Source: Paenalcaligenes hermetiae
GTDB lineage: Bacteria; Pseudomonadota; Gammaproteobacteria; Burkholderiales; Burkholderiaceae_B
DNA: 64,000 nucleotides
Direction: 5' to 3'
Assembly: GCF_039543645.1 (NCBI RefSeq)
Contig: NZ_BAABKD010000009.1
Coordinates: forward strand, 248,001 to 312,000
This document shows, in pieces, positions 51,893-61,262 of this stretch. The position numbers were made by a program, and so were the translations under genes. The first letter of the stretch is position 1. The number at the start of each line of letters is the position of its first letter. Below the pieces are notes generated by a model. That model did not search any database. It saw only the letters and a program-made list of their open reading frames with translations, and was not told where the DNA came from.

Positions 51893-52707
51893 CAATGTGG
51901 TAGTAGCATAACTAGCTTACAGTCAGCACGTATTGCCAACCGAAAAGTAAACTGTTGGTACACCAGCAAGCCCTGCTTAGGGTGATTGAACTCACGAATC
52001 CCACCCTCACGCTCTGTCACCATTTGCCGCCCCCACCACTGAGCAAAGATAGGGCTCTGCTCTTGTAGCTCGGCGACCAGGGCGCGCACTTCGGGCTCAT
52101 CCACATGCACCCCCACATCCGCTCGAAACTCCCCCACCACGCGCTGGGCACGGCGCTCCCAATCCACAACCAAATCACGAGCGCGGGTATCTAAAAAGAT
52201 ATAACGCAATAAATTAGGCTTAGAGCTGCAATCTGGCCAACCTGCAAATAAATCTAACAAAGCCTGATTACGTGCCAGCACATTCCAACTGCGATCCAAA
52301 ATATACGCCGGCGCAAGGATGTGATCCACGCAGTCACTTAACCCCTGCGGCAATGGCTTAAGCTCAGCTTTGTCGGCCTCGGGGTCCGCGCATTCAGCTA
52401 GATCAAATAAGTACTGCCGCTCTGCGCGAGATAAGCGCAGCGTTTTTGCTAAGCGCGCACATACCGTAGGTGAAATCGAAACATCTCGCCCCTGCTCTAT
52501 CCAGGTGTACCACGTGACACTAATAGCACAAAGCTGAGCGACTTCCTCACGCCGTAATCCAGGGGTGCGACGCCGTGTTCCTACAGGCAAGCCCCAATCT
52601 TGGGGCTGTACATGCGCACGCGCCTCTCGTAGAAAATTGCCTAATACTTTGCGGCGTAAAGCCGCCGCAGAGGTATCCGCTTTAGGGTAGCTAGAATTGT
52701 CGCACAC
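51892..52707 (-). CDS. XRE-type regulator with MmyB-like ligand domain
   Basis: A regulator with an N-terminal helix-turn-helix (about 10-85 of the form used here), seen as TPGLRREEVAQLCAISVTWY and WIEQGRDVSISPTV, and a C-terminal PAS-like MmyB ligand-binding domain, seen as ILDRSWNVLARNQALLDLF. Members bind small fatty-acid-like ligands and often repress a dehydrogenase. The GTG at 52707 directly follows the metH stop and gives the usual length (271 residues). An ATG at 52767 would overlap metH by 59 bases. Neither has a good ribosome site. Confidence 0.78.
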   Translation of the reverse strand: MCDNSSYPKADTSAAALRRKVLGNFLREARAHVQPQDWGLPVGTRRRTPGLRREEVAQLCAISVTWYTWIEQGRDVSISPTVCARLAKTLRLSRAERQYLFDLAECADPEADKAELKPLPQGLSDCVDHILAPAYILDRSWNVLARNQALLDLFAGWPDCSSKPNLLRYIFLDTRARDLVVDWERRAQRVVGEFRADVGVHVDEPEVRALVAELQEQSPIFAQWWGRQMVTEREGGIREFNHPKQGLLVYQQFTFRLAIRADCKLVMLLPH

Positions 52708-52708
52708 A

Positions 52709-55700
52709 TTAATTATCACGCAATGCAAAAGCCAACGCACGCCGTACCTCGGCTTCGTCGCGCCCACTACGTGCTATAAAATCGGCTAGCTGATCCTCTC
52801 CTATATCGCCAACACTAAAATATTGAGACTGAGGATGACTAAAATAAAATCCCGACACACTAGAAGCGGGGTGCATGGCCGAACCTTCGGTTAAAAACAT
52901 TTCGATGTCTTCACAACGCATAACACGGAACATATCTGCTTTTACCGTATGCTCCGGGCACGCGGGGTAGCCAGGTGCCGGTCGAATCCCTTGGTATTTT
53001 TCACGAATAAGGGCGTCGTTGTCTAAGTCCTCGTCGGGCGCATACCCCCAAAGATCCCGTCGCACTCGAGCATGCAAGCACTCAGCAAAGCCTTCTGCAA
53101 AGCGATCACCTAGCGCTTTTAACATGATGTCAGAATATACATCCCCTTCGGCTAAAAAACGCTCCGAGTGTTTTTCTATGTCTAACCCGCCCGTTACCGC
53201 AAACATACCGATATAATCTTCGATACCGCTTGCTTTAGGGGCAATGTAGTCAGCCAAGCACTTGCTATCGACCCCTTCGCGTTTTACCGTTTGCTGGCGC
53301 AAATTACGCCAAGTAAATAACACCTCGGAGCGCGATTCATCCGTGTAGATTTCAATATCCTCACCATTGACCGTATTAGCAGGATAAAAAGCCACCACAC
53401 CGTTTGCGCGCAGCCAGCGTCCATCGATGATTTTTTTCAGCATCGCCTGCCCATCCGCAAACAGCTTTTGCGCTTCTTCGCCAACCACCTCGTCCTCTAG
53501 GATACGTGGGTAACGCCCAAACAAGCTCCACGTCTGAAAAAATGGGGTCCAGTCAATAAACTTAACGATTTCGTTTAGATCAAAGTTTTTAAATAAACGA
53601 CGCCCGATGAATTTTGGTTTGGGTGGGGTGTAATGATCCCAATCGATTTTTGGTGCATCTGCCCGCGCTTGCTCTAAAGAAATCAATGGTGTGTGCTGAC
53701 GATTCGCATGGCGTTCACGCACCAAGTCGTACTCTTTACGTAAAGCCTCTAAATAAGGTTCGCGCGCGTCTTCTGACATCAACTGCGTGGCAACCCCAAC
53801 CGAACGGCTTGCATCCGGCACATAAATCACTGGCCCATCATAATTAGGCGCAATTTTTACAGCTGTATGCACACGACTTGTGGTAGCCCCACCGATCATT
53901 AAAGGAATATTACGCTCGCGGAAATAAGGGTCTCGCTGCATTTCCGAAGCCACATAAGCCATTTCCTCTAGGCTAGGGGTAATCAAGCCCGATAAACCTA
54001 CAATATCCGCATTGACCTCTTTGGCCTTAGCAAGAATCTCCGCACAAGGCACCATGACGCCCATATTAACCACATCAAAGTTATTACACTGCAGCACCAC
54101 GTCCACAATATTTTTACCAATATCATGAACATCGCCTTTAACGGTAGCAATGACGATCTTACCTTTGGAACGCACATCGCCCCCGGCCGCTTCAATTTGA
54201 CGTTTTTCCTCTTCAATAAAGGGCACCAAATGCGCAACGGCTTGTTTCATTACCCGGGCGGATTTGACCACCTGTGGCAAGAACATTTTGCCCTCACCAA
54301 ACAAATCCCCCACAATATTCATACCGTCCATTAGCGGCCCCTCGATGACCTCGATAGGACGACCACCACGTGCAGCTATCTGCTGACGGATTTCCTCTGT
54401 GTCTTCTACAATATATGTGGTTATGCCATGCACCAACGCATGGGCTAAACGCCCCTCTACGGGTTGCTCTCGCCAGCTCAGGTCTTCTTCACGTTTTTTG
54501 CCATCGCCTTTTACGTTTTCAGCTAGCTCCACTAAACGCTCGGTATTGCTGCGTTCATCGTCGGGATCGGTTTTCCCCACTGGCTCTGCGCGATTTAAAA
54601 TAACGTCTTCGACCATGTCGCGCACCACAGGGTCAATATCTGCGTAAACCCCTAGCTGTCCAGCATTTACGATACCCATCGTCAACCCTTCACGGATCGC
54701 GTAGTATAAAAACACGGTGTGAATGGCCTCGCGCATGGCTTCATTACCACGGAAAGAGAAACTAACGTTTGAAATCCCGCCCGAAGTACGTGCATGAGGA
54801 AGATTTTTATGAATCCATGTAATCGCCTGAATAAAATCTAACGCATAATTATTGTGTTCGTCTAAGCCCGTAGCTACGGCAAATACGTTGGGGTCAAAAA
54901 TAATATCCTCAGGCGCAAACCCAACCTGATTCACTAAAATATCGTAAGCTCGACCACAGATTTCGATACGACGCTCAAACGTGTCGGCTTGACCAATCTC
55001 GTCAAAGGCCATCACCACCGCTGCCGCCCCATATTTTTTGCAAAGCTTAGCGTGTTCAATGAACGCCTCCTCGCCCTCTTTCATGGAAATCGAGTTCACA
55101 ATCGCCTTGCCTTGCACGCACTGTAAGCCCGCTTCAATCACAGACCATTTAGAGCTATCGATCATAATCGGCACGCGTGAAATATCCGGCTCAGAAGCAA
55201 TTAAATTCAAGAACCGCTTCATAGCTGCCTCGGAGTCCAACATGGCTTCATCCATGTTGATATCAATGATTTGCGCCCCGTTTTCTACCTGTTGGCGCGC
55301 CACATCCAACGCCTCTTCGTACTTTTCCTCGCGAATCAAGCGCAAGAAGGCTTTACTGCCGGTTACGTTGGTGCGTTCACCCACGTTCACAAACAGGCTG
55401 TCCTCATCAATATTTAAGGCCTCAAGCCCAGATAAACGCGTTTTAATGGGGATATTTGGCACCTGACGCCGTGGCAGTGATTTGACTTGCTCCACAATCG
55501 CACGAATATGCTCTGGCGTGGTACCACAGCACCCCCCTACCATATTCACCAGACCCGCTTGAGCAAACTCGTGTAACAGGCTGGATGTGTCTTTAGGGGT
55601 TTCATCAAAACCCGTTTCTGCCATAGGGTTAGGTAATCCAGCATTGGGATATACACACAAATAGGTATCACAGATTTTAGATAGCTCTGCAATATACGGG

Positions 55701-56491
55701 CGCATCAACGCCGCTCCCAACGCACAGTTCAGCCCTATCGTCACAGGGCGCGCATGACGTACAGAGTTCCAGAATGCCTCAACCGTTTGCCCTGATAAAA
55801 TACGCCCCGAAGCATCTGTCACCGTGCCTGACACCATCACTGGCAAACGGATACCACGCTCCTCGAACACGGTTTCCACTGCAAAAATAGCCGCTTTGGC
55901 ATTAAGGGTATCAAAAATGGTTTCGATCAAAATAATATCGACCTCGCCATCAATCAAACCATTCAATTGCTCTGTATATGCATCACGCAACTGCGCAAAA
56001 GTGATGTTGCGAGCGGCCGGATCATTGACGTCAGGGGAAATGGAAGCGGTTTTAGGTTGCGGCCCCAATACACCTGCCACAAAGCGTGGTTGCTCTGGTT
56101 GGGTATACGCATCACAGGCCTCCCGCGCCAACCGAGCAGAAGCCAAGTTGAGCTCATAAGCAATGTCATAAAGCTCGTAGTCGCCTTGCGCTACCGCGGT
56201 CGCTCCAAAGGTATTCGTACAAATCACATCGGCCCCGGCTTCTAAATATTGGCGATGGATCGCTTGAATAATATCGGGGCGTACTAAGGACAGAAGCTCA
56301 TTGTCACCTTTCAGATCTTTATGGTGAGTCTTAAAGCGATCCCCACGAAAATCCTCTTCGGAAAGCTTGTATTGTTGAATCATGGTACCCATCGCACCAT
56401 CCAAAATAACAATACGTTCACCAAGCAAACGCACAAAGTCAGCAGCACGAGTATACGAATCCAGAGGATAGGGAGCGGCAGGATAAGACAC
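52709..56491 (-). CDS. metH: Cobalamin-dependent methionine synthase
   Basis: Transfers methyl from methyl-tetrahydrofolate through B12 to homocysteine. It has 1260 residues, full length. Modules in order are the homocysteine/zinc domain (about 15-335, cysteines in VGGCCGTTPEH), pterin-binding domain (about 365-630), B12 cap and Rossmann domains (about 660-900, cobalt-ligand histidine in DVHDIGKNIVD), and SAM-dependent reactivation domain (about 920-1240, with RPAPGYPACPEH). The start is GTG. The leader on the minus strand has a hairpin (56534-56564), and the divergent btuB leader carries a cobalamin riboswitch. Confidence 0.97.
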   Translation of the reverse strand: MSYPAAPYPLDSYTRAADFVRLLGERIVILDGAMGTMIQQYKLSEEDFRGDRFKTHHKDLKGDNELLSLVRPDIIQAIHRQYLEAGADVICTNTFGATAVAQGDYELYDIAYELNLASARLAREACDAYTQPEQPRFVAGVLGPQPKTASISPDVNDPAARNITFAQLRDAYTEQLNGLIDGEVDIILIETIFDTLNAKAAIFAVETVFEERGIRLPVMVSGTVTDASGRILSGQTVEAFWNSVRHARPVTIGLNCALGAALMRPYIAELSKICDTYLCVYPNAGLPNPMAETGFDETPKDTSSLLHEFAQAGLVNMVGGCCGTTPEHIRAIVEQVKSLPRRQVPNIPIKTRLSGLEALNIDEDSLFVNVGERTNVTGSKAFLRLIREEKYEEALDVARQQVENGAQIIDINMDEAMLDSEAAMKRFLNLIASEPDISRVPIMIDSSKWSVIEAGLQCVQGKAIVNSISMKEGEEAFIEHAKLCKKYGAAAVVMAFDEIGQADTFERRIEICGRAYDILVNQVGFAPEDIIFDPNVFAVATGLDEHNNYALDFIQAITWIHKNLPHARTSGGISNVSFSFRGNEAMREAIHTVFLYYAIREGLTMGIVNAGQLGVYADIDPVVRDMVEDVILNRAEPVGKTDPDDERSNTERLVELAENVKGDGKKREEDLSWREQPVEGRLAHALVHGITTYIVEDTEEIRQQIAARGGRPIEVIEGPLMDGMNIVGDLFGEGKMFLPQVVKSARVMKQAVAHLVPFIEEEKRQIEAAGGDVRSKGKIVIATVKGDVHDIGKNIVDVVLQCNNFDVVNMGVMVPCAEILAKAKEVNADIVGLSGLITPSLEEMAYVASEMQRDPYFRERNIPLMIGGATTSRVHTAVKIAPNYDGPVIYVPDASRSVGVATQLMSEDAREPYLEALRKEYDLVRERHANRQHTPLISLEQARADAPKIDWDHYTPPKPKFIGRRLFKNFDLNEIVKFIDWTPFFQTWSLFGRYPRILEDEVVGEEAQKLFADGQAMLKKIIDGRWLRANGVVAFYPANTVNGEDIEIYTDESRSEVLFTWRNLRQQTVKREGVDSKCLADYIAPKASGIEDYIGMFAVTGGLDIEKHSERFLAEGDVYSDIMLKALGDRFAEGFAECLHARVRRDLWGYAPDEDLDNDALIREKYQGIRPAPGYPACPEHTVKADMFRVMRCEDIEMFLTEGSAMHPASSVSGFYFSHPQSQYFSVGDIGEDQLADFIARSGRDEAEVRRALAFALRDN

Positions 56492-56533
56492 GGTAAATTC
56501 CTACAAAGTGTATCAATTAAGCAACAAAAAATA

Positions 56534-56564
56534 GAAAGTGAGCTAATCCAGTACACACACTTTC
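56534..56564 (-). terminator. Attenuator-like hairpin in the metH leader
   Basis: On the minus strand GAAAGTG and CACTTTC pair around 17 bases and are followed by TATTTTTTG, about 40 bases before metH. A small stem with a U-run in a leader could be a premature terminator, but the stem is weak. Confidence 0.3.
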
Positions 56565-56649
56565 CTTAGCTACGTTTTAATTGTAGCCTTAGTACAGCAT
56601 TACGCTGAATTTACATCATAGAAACAAAGGTTTATATAGGCGAACGCTA

Positions 56650-56775
56650 GAGTCTAACGGATTCTATATAACTTTCAGTCCTATACAGGAAACGTAACCG
56701 TATAACGGCAAAACGTGCTGCCCCCGCAACGGTATTAGCTCATCACTAAGCCCGATACTGGCCTTTGTTTTCTAC
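56650..56775 (+). promoter_or_regulatory. Cobalamin (AdoCbl-type) riboswitch upstream of btuB
   Basis: The core GCTGCCCCCGCAACGGTA (56716-56733) and the B12 box AAGCCCGATACTGGCC (56748-56763) are diagnostic. The upstream part holds the AGGAAACG segment. It lies 70 to 190 bases before the TonB-dependent receptor start. B12 binding should reduce receptor expression. Outer boundaries are approximate. Confidence 0.88.
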
Positions 56776-56841
56776 CTGAATCATCCGTGCTTACGGTTTA
56801 CTTTCATGGCGTGCGGGGACGCGCGCCCAGCAGGTATATTC

Positions 56842-58683
56842 ATGAAATTTTCTTTTTATCGTCCGAGTCTAAGTCTACTCGCTAGTCTGCTTTCCGCTTC
56901 CGCTTTTGCACAAGCTTCTGTCAAAGAGCTGGATCATATCGTTGTCACCGCGGCGCGTGCGCCCCAATCAGAACAAGAGGCAATCGGCGATATCAGTGTC
57001 GTCTCAGCAGAAGAAATCGCTCGTGCAGGCCAGAACAGCGTAGCTGAAATCCTCGCCCGCCAACCTGGTATCGAGTTTTACAATAGTGGCGGACCACAAA
57101 CCACGACAGGGGTATCGATCCGCGGCGCCGAGGCACGCCATACATTAGTGTTAGTCAATGGCATGCGTATCAACAGCAGCATCAATGGTAGCGCCAACTG
57201 GAATGCGATCGACCCAGCCAGTATTGAGCGCATTGAAATTGTACGAGGCGCGGCAAGCAGTCTTTATGGTTCCGATGCAATTGGTGGCGTAATTAATATC
57301 ATCACCAAACAAGGTGCTGCTCATCAGCCCGCCCAGCTCTACGGATCGATTGGCTATGGCAGCCACCGTACCGTCAAAACCCACTTAGGGATGGATGGTG
57401 GCTCTGAAAGGCTCAGCTATAACTTTAACGCCAGCTTTGCTGATAGCAAGGGTTTTAATGCCACAAACAAAGACAACACTTTTTCCTACTACGCTGACAA
57501 AGACGGCTACCAAAGTCATAGCCTTAGTGGTGCCCTCGCTTATGAATGGGCTACTGGGCAAAAAATAGGAATAAACGCGTATAACAACTACATCAATGGG
57601 GATTTTGATGCGGGCGAGTTGATTCGAGACGCTTTTACCCAAACCCGCCAACAAAGCTATGATCTTTATAGTCAAAATCGCCTTGGTGCTAACTGGCTCA
57701 GCACTTTAAACTTTGGTCTAAGTAAAGAGCAAGTGGTAAACCCTGCCTATGACAGTCGCTTTAGTACGCTACAACGGCAATATCGCTGGCAAAACGATTG
57801 GGATTTAAGCGCCCATCAACAGCTCGCTTTTATCGTAGAGCGTCTCGAGGAGCGCATCACACATCAGTTGGCTTATACGGATACCAACCGCAATACCAAC
57901 GCTGTGGCGGCTATTTACCGGGCTCAATACGGACAGCATCGCGTCCAAGCAAGCCTGCGCAATGACAATATCAGTGGTTTTGGGCATCGTATGACCGGTG
58001 GGCTCGGTTATAAAATGGATTTAAACGATTCATGGACCATCGGTGCGGCGGCGAATACAGGTTTCAAAGCCCCTTCTTTTTCTGATTTGTACTATCCCTT
58101 GGACTGGGGCTTTCAAGGCAATCCTAACTTAAAAGCTGAAAAATCTCGTAATGTCGAAGCCTCTCTTGGCTACGATGACGGAACCAGTCAATTCAAAGTC
58201 ACCGCTTTTCAAAATAAAGTCCGTGATCTGATTGACCCCTATGTGTGTAATGACAACTTTGAATGTACCGCGCTAAATGTTGATCGCGCTACGATCCGCG
58301 GTGTGTCATTATATGGTGCACATGATATGGGCTCCGTTCGTCTATGGGCAGCGGCAGACTTCACCAATCCGCGCGACGACAGTAGCCGTAATCAGCTAGT
58401 ACGCCGCGCAAAACAAAACATCAAAGCCGGGGTGCAATATCAATGGCAAGTGCTTGATCTAGGCGCAGAATACCAATACGTAGGCAAGCGCTATGAAGAC
58501 AAAGACAACCAAACCCAGCTAGGTGGCTATAGTTTAGTGAACTTAACGGCTGATTATGCGCTCAGTAAAACCATGACCGCCCAGATCCGTTGGAATAATA
58601 TTTTTGATAAAACGTATCACAACAGCTATGGCTACAACATGCCTGGTTCCAATGTGTTTGTGAACCTGTCTTGGCGTATGTGA
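56842..58683 (+). CDS. btuB: TonB-dependent vitamin B12 receptor
   Basis: Outer-membrane receptor, 613 residues from the ATG at 56842; an earlier ATG would fall in the riboswitch expression region. A signal peptide ends at AFA-QAS (about 24). The TonB box is DHIVVTAAR, followed by the plug domain (about 40-155, with VRGAASSLYGSDAIGGVINI) and a 22-strand barrel ending in an aromatic-type strand (FVNLSWRM). The cobalamin riboswitch and the overlapping btuF gene support B12 as substrate. Confidence 0.92.
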   Translation: MKFSFYRPSLSLLASLLSASAFAQASVKELDHIVVTAARAPQSEQEAIGDISVVSAEEIARAGQNSVAEILARQPGIEFYNSGGPQTTTGVSIRGAEARHTLVLVNGMRINSSINGSANWNAIDPASIERIEIVRGAASSLYGSDAIGGVINIITKQGAAHQPAQLYGSIGYGSHRTVKTHLGMDGGSERLSYNFNASFADSKGFNATNKDNTFSYYADKDGYQSHSLSGALAYEWATGQKIGINAYNNYINGDFDAGELIRDAFTQTRQQSYDLYSQNRLGANWLSTLNFGLSKEQVVNPAYDSRFSTLQRQYRWQNDWDLSAHQQLAFIVERLEERITHQLAYTDTNRNTNAVAAIYRAQYGQHRVQASLRNDNISGFGHRMTGGLGYKMDLNDSWTIGAAANTGFKAPSFSDLYYPLDWGFQGNPNLKAEKSRNVEASLGYDDGTSQFKVTAFQNKVRDLIDPYVCNDNFECTALNVDRATIRGVSLYGAHDMGSVRLWAAADFTNPRDDSSRNQLVRRAKQNIKAGVQYQWQVLDLGAEYQYVGKRYEDKDNQTQLGGYSLVNLTADYALSKTMTAQIRWNNIFDKTYHNSYGYNMPGSNVFVNLSWRM

Positions 58684-59495
58684 TGCAAGTTATACGCCGA
58701 TGGCTTTTAGTAAGCGTAGCACTGCTGTACTGTGGCAGCAGTGCCGCTTATGAGCGCGTTATTAGCCTAGCCCCACATATCACGGAGCTCATTTACGCTA
58801 TTGGTGCTGAAGATAAGCTCATTGCCACGGTCAACAGCAGTGACTACCCTCCTGCCGCCAACCAGCTCCCTCGGGTTGGGGATGGGGTCAGCATTTCTGC
58901 TGAAGCCTTACTTGCCTACGCCCCTGACTTAGTATTGGCTTGGCAGCCTACTGCACAATTACAACGCCTTGAGTCCGTCTTGGCTCAAAGCCAAATTACG
59001 CTGCAGTATATTCAGCCTCAGTCACTCACCGAGATCCCACAAGCCGCCCTAACATTAGGTCAATGGTTAAACCGCGTTGAGCAGGCAGAACAAATCAGCG
59101 CCGAGTGGCAACAGCGTATCGCTCAACTGCCTGCTCCGCCCCCTCATACCAGTGCCCTGATTCTTTTAAATATAACCCCACTCTATGGGCTCAATGACCC
59201 CATGCTAAATGATGTGCTCCGGCATTGTGGTCTATACAATTGGATCCCCGCCGATCAGCCTGTGATGACTGCTATTACGCTTGAACAACTATTACAGCAC
59301 CCCGCTCAGACCCTTATTTCTAGCGATACGCTCGACGAGCTTGCACCGCTACTGCAGCTGCTGGAACCCTTTTATTCACAGTCACCCCACATTTTGTTTG
59401 TAAATGCGGATCATTTTTATCGGGCTGGGCCTCGGTTAATCGAAGCCACTGAAGCGCTATGCGCACAAGTTCAGGCCCAAAACGAAGCCCAATAG
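58683..59495 (+). CDS. btuF: Cobalamin-binding periplasmic protein BtuF-like
   Basis: Periplasmic helical-backbone binding protein for B12, 270 residues. The ATG overlaps the btuB stop (TGATG). A signal peptide ends near SSA-AYE (about 22). The family start RVISLAPHITELIYAIGA and VNSSDYPPAANQLPRVGDG fit BtuF. It is translationally coupled to btuB. The permease and ATPase (btuC, btuD) do not follow, so the inner-membrane step must be encoded elsewhere or be supplied by another system. Confidence 0.88.
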   Translation: MQVIRRWLLVSVALLYCGSSAAYERVISLAPHITELIYAIGAEDKLIATVNSSDYPPAANQLPRVGDGVSISAEALLAYAPDLVLAWQPTAQLQRLESVLAQSQITLQYIQPQSLTEIPQAALTLGQWLNRVEQAEQISAEWQQRIAQLPAPPPHTSALILLNITPLYGLNDPMLNDVLRHCGLYNWIPADQPVMTAITLEQLLQHPAQTLISSDTLDELAPLLQLLEPFYSQSPHILFVNADHFYRAGPRLIEATEALCAQVQAQNEAQ

Positions 59496-59573
59496 GACGA
59501 AAAAGAACAAAATCGTTTATGCTTAGGGGGTATGATTGAAATAGTCACTATTTTCACCACCTGAAGTACAAAA

Positions 59574-60389
59574 ATGATGAATCCAACTACCCCTAACGAT
59601 CCTTTTATTATTGCTGGAAAAACCTATTCCTCACGTCTATTGGTTGGCACTGGAAAATACAAAGACTTTGAACAAACGCGTGCCGCCATTGATGCAAGTG
59701 GTGCGGAAATCATCACAGTGGCTATACGTCGCACTAACATCGGTCAGGACCCAAACCAGCCTAGCCTATTAGACTATTTGCCCCCTTCGGAATTTACTAT
59801 TTTACCTAATACAGCAGGCTGCTATAGCGCTGAGGATGCTGTACGCACCTTACGTTTGGCGCGCGAGCTACTCAACGGCCATAAGCTCGTCAAACTAGAG
59901 GTTTTAGGTGATCCGAACAACCTGTTTCCTAATATGCCCGAAACACTTAAAGCCGCAAAAACACTTGTGGATGAGGGCTTTGATGTGATGGTGTATTGTG
60001 CCGATGATCCGATTCAATGCAAGATGCTCGAGGACATTGGCTGCGTTGCGATTATGCCCCTGGCCTCACTGATTGGCTCGGGCATGGGTATTATCAACCC
60101 TTGGAATCTACGCTTGATTATTGATCAAGCCACCGTACCCGTATTAGTCGACGCTGGAGTAGGCACCGCCTCTGATGCCACCATCGCTATGGAGCTCGGT
60201 TGCGACGGTGTGCTAATGAACACCGCTATTGCGGGCGCTCAAGACCCGATTCGTATGGCCAGCGCTATGAAACATGGCGTACTAGCAGGTCGCCAAGCCT
60301 ATTTAGCCGGCCGCATCCCGCGCAAATATTATGATGCAGACCCAAGCTCCCCACTCGAAGGTATGATTCACTCCCGTAGCAATGCATAA
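59574..60389 (+). CDS. thiG: Thiazole synthase
   Basis: Forms the thiazole phosphate of thiamine from deoxyxylulose phosphate, dehydroglycine and ThiS-thiocarboxylate. It has 271 residues, a TIM barrel. Seen are the SRLLVGTGKYKDFEQT start, the Schiff-base lysine in KLVKLEVLGD, and VDAGVGTASDA. ThiS, usually next to ThiG, is not adjacent, and no TPP riboswitch was found in the 78-base leader. It overlaps thiD by eight bases. ATG at 59577 is an alternative start. Confidence 0.95.
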   Translation: MMNPTTPNDPFIIAGKTYSSRLLVGTGKYKDFEQTRAAIDASGAEIITVAIRRTNIGQDPNQPSLLDYLPPSEFTILPNTAGCYSAEDAVRTLRLARELLNGHKLVKLEVLGDPNNLFPNMPETLKAAKTLVDEGFDVMVYCADDPIQCKMLEDIGCVAIMPLASLIGSGMGIINPWNLRLIIDQATVPVLVDAGVGTASDATIAMELGCDGVLMNTAIAGAQDPIRMASAMKHGVLAGRQAYLAGRIPRKYYDADPSSPLEGMIHSRSNA

Positions 60390-61218
60390 CATCCCTAATA
60401 CCCTTACCATTGCCGGCGTCGACCCGTCTGGGGGCGCTGGCGTATTTGCTGATATTAAAACCATGAGTGCCTTAGGCGCTTATGCTACAGGTGTTGTGGC
60501 AGCGCTTACTGCACAAAATACCCAAGGGGTCACTGGCATTTATCCGGTTGACCCTGCTTTTATTAAGCAGCAAATTGACACCCTTTTTAACGATATCAGT
60601 ATCGATGCCGTCAAGCTCGGCATGCTTGGACAGCAACCTGTGATCCGCACTGTGGTAGAAGCGCTCACACACTGGCAGCCAACTCATATTGTGTTAGACC
60701 CCGTCATGATCGCTAAAAGTGGGGATCACTTGCTAGAAAAAGCCGCCATCGCAGAAATGCGAGAAGCCTTGCTTCCTTTAGCCACGATGATCACCCCTAA
60801 TCTTCCCGAGGCAGGTGTATTTTTAGAGCAGCGCCCAGCAGAAACGGTGAAGGAAATGTATGCCGTTGCGGAAAAGCTCCGACGCTTAATGGCGGACACC
60901 GATCATCGCTGGGTACTTTTAAAAGGGGGGCATTTGCCAGGCAATGAGTGCACGGACCTCCTTTATAACGGCGATCAAATGATCGAAATGCCCGCGCAAC
61001 GCATTCCCACTAAAAACACTCATGGCACAGGTTGTACCTTGTCTGCGGCTTTAGCCGCACTGCTCCCCCAGTCCTCGTCCGTCCCCCAAGCCGCCAAAGC
61101 AGCAAAAGCTTATTTATACAATGCAATTGCTCGCTCTAACGAGCTTCGGGTCGGCTCTGGCCATGGGCCTGTACATCATTTCCATGCTTGGTGGAAACCG
61201 TTACCCTCTACTGATTAA
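60382..61218 (+). CDS. thiD: Hydroxymethylpyrimidine/phosphomethylpyrimidine kinase
   Basis: Phosphorylates HMP and HMP-P in thiamine synthesis; ribokinase-like fold, 278 residues. Motifs are AGVDPSGGAGVFADIKTMSALG near the start (quoted in part: DPSGGAGVFADIK), VLDPVMIAKSGDHLL, and the anion hole NTHGTGCTLSAALAA with the catalytic cysteine-region. It overlaps thiG, so the two are coupled. Confidence 0.94.
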   Translation: MHNIPNTLTIAGVDPSGGAGVFADIKTMSALGAYATGVVAALTAQNTQGVTGIYPVDPAFIKQQIDTLFNDISIDAVKLGMLGQQPVIRTVVEALTHWQPTHIVLDPVMIAKSGDHLLEKAAIAEMREALLPLATMITPNLPEAGVFLEQRPAETVKEMYAVAEKLRRLMADTDHRWVLLKGGHLPGNECTDLLYNGDQMIEMPAQRIPTKNTHGTGCTLSAALAALLPQSSSVPQAAKAAKAYLYNAIARSNELRVGSGHGPVHHFHAWWKPLPSTD

Positions 61219-61262
61219 CCTTGATGACGCCATCACAACGTTCTTTATAAGTCTTACTATCC

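Noticed and set aside
59496..59573. Possible TPP riboswitch before thiG
   Set aside because: Neither the CTGAGA nor the ACCTGAT-GATAATGC type blocks are present; only a small GAAATAG/CTATTTTC hairpin.
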